The translations under genes were made by a program, and so were the position numbers. The notes below the pieces were generated by a model. The model was not told the origin of the DNA. It saw only the letters and a list, made by a program, of their open reading frames with translations, and ran no database searches. Shown piece by piece: positions 31,590 to 35,401 of a stretch of 35,401 bases of DNA. Origin of the DNA: Oscillospiraceae bacterium. Its GTDB lineage: Bacteria > Bacillota > Clostridia > Saccharofermentanales > Saccharofermentanaceae. The stretch lies in NCBI GenBank assembly GCA_015069205.1, contig SVIZ01000018.1, positions 1-35,401 of the forward strand. Direction: 5' to 3'. Each line of letters starts with the position of its first letter. Position 1 is the first letter of the stretch.

Positions 31590-31625
31590 TAAACAAATAG
31601 GGCATCTCATAATCTGAGACACCCT
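31590..31625 (-). terminator. Terminator of the ylxM-ffh-rpsP-khpA-rimM operon
   Basis: An 11-bp stem with two G-U pairs (31599-31609 with 31615-31625), then ATTTGTTTAT on the minus strand. It lies 33 bases past the rimM stop, which closes the operon before trmD. Confidence 0.75.
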
Positions 31626-31658
31626 GGAACATGTTATATCCAAGCCGTTCAATAACGG

Positions 31659-32183
31659 TCAGTCATATAATTCATAAAGGCCTTCAGGCATTTTACACTT
31701 GATGAATCCCTCTTCAACGCTGACTTCGTAGCAGTATGCCTTTACAAAAGGGATCATGAGATTTTTCTTTTTGTCACGCTTTATCTCGAGCGTAAACTGG
31801 GATCCGGTCTCAAAACAATCGATTACCGTTCCGACTTCGCCCTTTTCATCGTCAATTACTTTGAGGCCTTTGAGATCAGTAATAAAATAGCTGCCCTTCT
31901 TGAGCTTGACCGCATCTTTTCTGTCGACGGCAATGAATCTGCCACGCAGGAGTTCAGCCTTGTCTCTGTCAAGGACACCTTCGAATTTAACAAGAACGTT
32001 TCCTCTGTCCAGCCTTGCAGAAGAGCATACTGAAGCTTCGGGCTTCTCAAAATTCTGCCCGCAGAAAAAACATTCCTTAAGTTTAAGGAAACGGCGCGGG
32101 TCGTCCGTTAAGGGGAATACTTTAACTTCCCCACGGACACCATGCGCGCCGGTAATCTTTCCTATAATGATGAGATTATCCAA
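31659..32183 (-). CDS. rimM: 16S rRNA processing protein RimM
   Basis: A 30S maturation factor that binds S19 and helps fold the 16S head. The 174-residue protein has the N-terminal signature IIGKITGAHGVRGEVKVFPLTDDP and a PRC-barrel C-terminal part (YFITDLKGLKVIDDEKGEVG). The start is TTG at 32183 with a weak AGG about 10 bases before; no nearby ATG fits. It begins 5 bases after khpA. In related bacteria trmD follows directly, but here a terminator and four unrelated genes intervene. Confidence 0.95.
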   Translation of the reverse strand: MDNLIIIGKITGAHGVRGEVKVFPLTDDPRRFLKLKECFFCGQNFEKPEASVCSSARLDRGNVLVKFEGVLDRDKAELLRGRFIAVDRKDAVKLKKGSYFITDLKGLKVIDDEKGEVGTVIDCFETGSQFTLEIKRDKKKNLMIPFVKAYCYEVSVEEGFIKCKMPEGLYELYD

Positions 32184-32188
32184 AAGAA

Positions 32189-32419
32189 TCAGCCTACAAT
32201 ATCGACAATAACGCGCTTACCTTCTTTGAGGTACTTAGCCTTCATTATCGAACGGATAGCCTGAGCTCTCTTACCGTTCTTGCCGATAATCTTTCCTGTA
32301 TCTTCGGGAGCAACGGACAGCTCGAAAACAACTGTGTTTCCACGCTCTGTCTTCTTTACGTTTACCTCATCGGGATTGCTGACAAGTTCCCTGGCGATAT
32401 AAACCAATAAATCGTCCAT
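32189..32419 (-). CDS. khpA: KH-domain RNA-binding protein KhpA (YlqC)
   Basis: A 76-residue single KH-domain protein with the GxxG loop as GKNG inside GKIIGKNGKRAQAIR. In Firmicutes it pairs with KhpB/Jag and binds many small RNAs, influencing cell division and size. ATG follows AAGGAG. It has the standard place between rpsP and rimM, 44 bases after rpsP. Confidence 0.95.
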   Translation of the reverse strand: MDDLLVYIARELVSNPDEVNVKKTERGNTVVFELSVAPEDTGKIIGKNGKRAQAIRSIMKAKYLKEGKRVIVDIVG

Positions 32420-32463
32420 ATAAAGCTCTCCTTCCTATTATTCTGGTTATCACTGATATTAAA

Positions 32464-32706
32464 TCAGATGATGCCCTGCTTCTTAAGAAGAGACTTTACT
32501 GTATCTGTGGGCTGAGCTCCGTTGGAGATCCACTTCTTTGCTGCTTCTGCATCGATCTTAACGCTGTCTGTTTCCTTCATGGGATCATAGAAACCGATCT
32601 CCTCGATGAAACGACCATCTCTAGGATATCTGGAATCAGCAACAACTACACGATAGAAAGGTGCCTTTTTCTTACCCATTCTTCTTAAACGAATCTTAAC
32701 TGCCAT
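32464..32706 (-). CDS. rpsP: 30S ribosomal protein S16
   Basis: An 80-residue 30S assembly protein. The family pattern is clear: [19 protein letters not shown], then [20 protein letters not shown]. The ATG at 32706 follows GGAGG with 8 bases spacing; the frame continues five codons upstream through that site. It lies 66 bases after ffh in the same operon. Confidence 0.98.
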   Translation of the reverse strand: MAVKIRLRRMGKKKAPFYRVVVADSRYPRDGRFIEEIGFYDPMKETDSVKIDAEAAKKWISNGAQPTDTVKSLLKKQGII

Positions 32707-32772
32707 TTTGTTTTCCTCCAAAAATATATTTTGTTTTTTATAATCTGCGTCACATATATGACGGGATTGACA

Positions 32773-34308
32773 TTATCTTCTGCCCTTGCGCTTCTTTTTG
32801 CGGTCGCGCCTTCCTGTGGGCGTAAAGGGTGTATCATCGTAATCTTCCTTGGGTGCGGAAAGGCTTCCCATGCCCTGAGGGAATCCTGTTCCCATACCGG
32901 ACATTCCGCCCATGCCACCCATATTTCCTAGGCCGCCCATGCCGCCCATGTTGCCCTTAAGGCCCATCTTGGCTGCCTGCTTGGCAAAACCCTTAGGCAT
33001 CTTGAATCCGCCCTTGCCGTTAGAAAACTGCTTCATGAGCTTTGCTGTCTGCTCATACTGGGCGATAAGTTTATTTACATCAGATACCTGAACTCCGGCA
33101 CCTGCTGCGATTCTCTTTCTTCTGCTTGCATTAAGGATAGAAGGTGATCTTCTCTCCTTCTTTGTCATCGAAGTGATGATGGCCATCTGTCTGTCAACGA
33201 TCTTATCGTCAAGATCTTCCTCATTGACTTTGCCAGCAGCACCGGGCATCATGCCGACCAGGTCTTTAAGAGAACCCATCTTCTTCATCTGCTCAAACTG
33301 TGAATAAAGGTCATCAAGGTTGAAGGAACTGCCCATCATGCGTTCCATTGCTTTCCTTGCTTCTTCCTCATCGATTGTCTGCTGGGCCTTCTCGATAAGG
33401 CTTACGACGTCACCCATTCCGAGAATTCTGTCAGCCATACGCTGGGGATAGAACTTCTCGATGGCGTCAACCTTTTCGCCGGTACAGATGTATTTGATAG
33501 GCTTGTTAGTAAGTTTTCTGATTGAAAGCGCAGCACCGCCTCTGGCGTCACCGTCGAGCTTTGTCATGATGAAGCCGTCCATGCCGATGTTCTGCTCGAA
33601 AAGCTGTGCTACGTTAACTGCTTCCTGACCGATCATAGCATCGACTACAAGGAGCTTCTCTGTGGGATTGACCGCTGCAGCAATATCTCTGAGCTCTTCC
33701 ATGAGCTCCTCGTCTGCAACAGTACGGCCTGCAGTATCGATGATGAGGTAATTGCAGAGCATGTATCTTGCTTTGCCTTCACCGTCCTTAGCGATCTTAA
33801 CCGCATCCTTCTCTTCAGGATCGATATAGCAGTCAACTCCGACTGCATCACTTAATACCTTGAGCTGCTGGGCAGCTGCCGGTCTGTGAACGTCAACTGA
33901 TACGACCATCGGCTTCTTGCCGTTCTCTTTCAGGAGTTTTGCAAGCTTGGCAGCTGTTGTTGTCTTACCTGCACCCTGGAGACCGTAAAGGATGATTATG
34001 TTAAATCCTGTATCGGATACCTTAAGCTTATCTTCGCCTTCTTCACCGCCCAAGAGCTCTGTGAGAGCATCTCTTACGATCTTAACGATCTGCTGGCCGG
34101 GTGTGAAAGACTCCTGAACTGCAGCGCCCTTGCACTGCTCGGTCATGTCTGCGACAAATTCCTTGACTACGCTGTAGTTAACATCCGCCTCCAAAAGAGC
34201 CATGCGGATCTCGCGCATCATTTCCTTGATGTCGCTCTCGGATACGCGTGCCTTGCCGCGCATCTTGGAAGTTATATTCTGAAGCTTTTGTGACAAGCTC
34301 TCAAACAC
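32773..34308 (-). CDS. ffh: Signal recognition particle GTPase Ffh
   Basis: Binds signal sequences of nascent membrane proteins together with 4.5S/6S RNA and delivers them to FtsY. The 511-residue protein has the N domain (1-95), the G domain with GLQGAGKTT (109-117), DTAGR and TKLDGDARGG, and the Met-rich M domain (about 300-440) with SPSILNASRRKRIAAGAG for SRP RNA. The C-terminus is unusual: about 35 residues of Gly/Met repeats (GNMGGMGGLG type), an acidic stretch and a Lys/Arg end, making it longer than the usual 440-450. It starts 2 bases after the ylxM stop. Confidence 0.97.
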   Translation of the reverse strand: MFESLSQKLQNITSKMRGKARVSESDIKEMMREIRMALLEADVNYSVVKEFVADMTEQCKGAAVQESFTPGQQIVKIVRDALTELLGGEEGEDKLKVSDTGFNIIILYGLQGAGKTTTAAKLAKLLKENGKKPMVVSVDVHRPAAAQQLKVLSDAVGVDCYIDPEEKDAVKIAKDGEGKARYMLCNYLIIDTAGRTVADEELMEELRDIAAAVNPTEKLLVVDAMIGQEAVNVAQLFEQNIGMDGFIMTKLDGDARGGAALSIRKLTNKPIKYICTGEKVDAIEKFYPQRMADRILGMGDVVSLIEKAQQTIDEEEARKAMERMMGSSFNLDDLYSQFEQMKKMGSLKDLVGMMPGAAGKVNEEDLDDKIVDRQMAIITSMTKKERRSPSILNASRRKRIAAGAGVQVSDVNKLIAQYEQTAKLMKQFSNGKGGFKMPKGFAKQAAKMGLKGNMGGMGGLGNMGGMGGMSGMGTGFPQGMGSLSAPKEDYDDTPFTPTGRRDRKKKRKGRR

Positions 34309-34310
34309 TA

Positions 34311-34637
34311 TTACATTTCCTCTATCAATTCTTCAAGCTCTTTGGCAGCCTTGTCGGTATCACCGCTCTTTAAATGCGCCAGAGCCGTTTTTGCTTTTGC
34401 CTGCTGCATCTCGAAAAGTTGAAGCAGACCTAATTTCTCTTCATACTCTTCAAGCTGCTTTTCCGCCCTCTTGACCGTATCATGCACGCCCTGCCTTGAG
34501 ATACCCTCTGCTTCGGCGATCTCTGCCAAAGTCAGATCATCATTATAGTAGCTCTCACAGGTGCGCCTCATCTTGGGCGTAAGAAGATTGCCGTAGAAAT
34601 CAAGCAAAAGGTCTGTTCTTACTGACTTTTCACGCAT
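34311..34637 (-). CDS. ylxM: YlxM, putative helix-turn-helix SRP-associated protein
   Basis: A 108-residue protein of the UPF0122/YlxM family. A sigma-region-4-like helix-turn-helix is near residues 35-60 (DLTLAEIAEAEGISRQGVHDTVKRAEKQL), followed by a coiled-coil-like tail. The gene is almost always just upstream of ffh in Gram-positives, and the product is linked to the SRP pathway (streptococcal YlxM stimulates SRP). GGGGAGG lies 11 bases before the ATG. It is the first gene of the operon driven by 34671-34699. Confidence 0.94.
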   Translation of the reverse strand: MREKSVRTDLLLDFYGNLLTPKMRRTCESYYNDDLTLAEIAEAEGISRQGVHDTVKRAEKQLEEYEEKLGLLQLFEMQQAKAKTALAHLKSGDTDKAAKELEELIEEM

Positions 34638-34670
34638 TTAAAGGCAAGCCTCCCCTATTTCAGCCTGCAC

Positions 34671-34699
34671 ATAATAACAAACGATAAATGGTGTGTCAA
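34671..34699 (-). promoter_or_regulatory. Promoter of the ylxM-ffh-rpsP-khpA-rimM operon
   Basis: Minus-strand TTGACA (34694-34699), a perfect -35, 17-base spacer, TATTAT (34671-34676). Transcription should start near 34664, about 27 bases before the ylxM ATG. Confidence 0.88.
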
Positions 34700-34712
34700 G
34701 TATTTTTACTTG

Positions 34713-35282
34713 TCAGGATATCCTCTGTTGTTTTTCGCGGTCACTTCTGATAACCGAATAACAAACAGAATCGCAGATCCCTTGCATATTAAGACCTGCC
34801 TGGCGAAGAGTTCCTTCGTATTTCATTCCGGCCTTCTGCATTACACGGCCGGACTTCGGGTTGTTAACGTCATGTGTTGCACAGACCCTGTTCATGTCCG
34901 CAACATCAAAAAGATAATCTATTACTGCCTTCAAAGCTTCAGGCATATATCCGTTGCCCCAGTATTTTCTGGTCATACAATATCCGATGAGAGCTTCGCC
35001 TATTTCTTCCCTTACCTGAACTACAGAGATATTACCGATTATCTTTCCTGTCTCTTTAAGCTCCATTACCCAGTTGAAATAGTCGCCCTTGTCATATTCA
35101 GGGATCCAGGCATTCAAAAGGGACTTTGTCACTTCAACGCTTCCGTGCGGAGGCCATGTCAGATATTTGGAGACCTCAGGATCATTGCACCAGCCGTTGA
35201 ACATATCATCGGCATCTTCGATGACAAATCTTCTGAGTATCAAACGTTCCGTCTCTATCTTCCGTGTACCGGTTTTATTCAT
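34713..35282 (-). CDS. GNAT-family N-acetyltransferase (RimJ/RimL-like)
   Basis: A 189-residue acetyl-CoA-dependent acetyltransferase. The opening IETERLILRRF is typical of the RimJ/RimL group. The acetyl-CoA site is around IGYCMTRKYWGNGYMPEALKAV, with GNGYM in place of the consensus Q/R-x-x-G-x-G/A. DVNNPKSGRVMQKAGMKYEG is the standard C-terminal motif. It may acetylate protein N-termini or a small amine; the substrate is unknown. The ATG follows GCAGGAT with 6 bases spacing. A TATAAT-like -10 is at 35317-35322. It faces the same way as the ylxM operon, with that operon's promoter 14 bases past its stop... on the left side, so it is a separate unit. Confidence 0.92.
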   Translation of the reverse strand: MNKTGTRKIETERLILRRFVIEDADDMFNGWCNDPEVSKYLTWPPHGSVEVTKSLLNAWIPEYDKGDYFNWVMELKETGKIIGNISVVQVREEIGEALIGYCMTRKYWGNGYMPEALKAVIDYLFDVADMNRVCATHDVNNPKSGRVMQKAGMKYEGTLRQAGLNMQGICDSVCYSVIRSDREKQQRIS

Positions 35283-35401
35283 CGTTATCCTGCTCCCTAA
35301 AAATCTTGATAAATCTATTATATGTGGCTATTTACCAGCTTGTGACTGATATTTATAAATCTCCGAAATGAATATATCATATCGGCTCTTTAAGGGCACT
35401 A

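Overview
This 35.4 kb window looks like a chromosomal segment of a low-to-moderate-GC Bacillota bacterium, most likely class Clostridia. The reasons are strong GGAGG ribosome binding sites, the ylxM-ffh-rpsP-khpA-rimM gene order, a ClpE-type Clp ATPase, a CD1871A-family CXXC peptide, and an infC-rpmI-rplT operon with a leader that matches the Firmicutes L20-controlled design. A rumen or gut Clostridium relative is plausible, but no genus can be named from this sequence. Almost everything is on the minus strand. Only a Xer-type recombinase and a large surface protein are on the plus strand.

Layout. 1-320: tRNA-Tyr and a CAT-anticodon tRNA behind one strong promoter, plus the asd terminator. 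322-1407: asd (aspartate-semialdehyde dehydrogenase). 1614-2594: a divergent tyrosine recombinase. 2605-5983: a four-gene oxidoreductase operon (iron alcohol dehydrogenase, Gfo/Idh/MocA enzyme, nitroreductase, flavodoxin-like protein). 6125-10010: an unusual two-gene membrane unit, a 1041-residue fusion of two extracytoplasmic loop domains with an MFS carrier and a Gln/Pro-rich tail, coupled to a single-span partner. 10108-12023: an overlapping redox cassette (lipoprotein, 46-residue CXXC peptide, NapH-like 4Fe-4S membrane protein, TlpA-like thioredoxin). 12133-12326: initiator tRNA-Met and tRNA-Leu. 12498-14789: a 763-residue Ala/Pro/Lys- and Thr/Glu-rich membrane-anchored protein. 14864-20460: tRNA-Glu, uvrA and clpE. 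20576-22860: citrate synthase and a SpoU-family RNA methyltransferase.

22993-34637 is mostly translation machinery: infC-rpmI-rplT with its attenuator leader, rnhB and rbgA, rplS and trmD, then rimM, khpA, rpsP, ffh and ylxM. The usual block running from ffh through rimM and trmD to rplS is split here. Four extra genes lie between rimM and trmD (a zinc-ribbon protein, a small membrane protein, a GGDEF-EAL protein and a TPM-like zinc-ribbon membrane protein), and a terminator closes the rimM end. A GNAT acetyltransferase gene closes the window.

The points most worth a second look are the sensor-MFS fusion with its partner, the redox cassette with its overlooked 46-codon gene, the split ribosomal operon, the probable AUC start of infC, imperfect T-stems in two tRNAs including the initiator, and two large inverted-repeat structures at 24339-24408 and 26104-26218. 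No CRISPR array, insertion sequence, prophage or rRNA gene was seen. Gene-free stretches longer than 300 bases are 1-321 (two tRNAs), 12024-12497 (two tRNAs and promoters) and 24114-24478 (infC leader, promoter and an inverted repeat).
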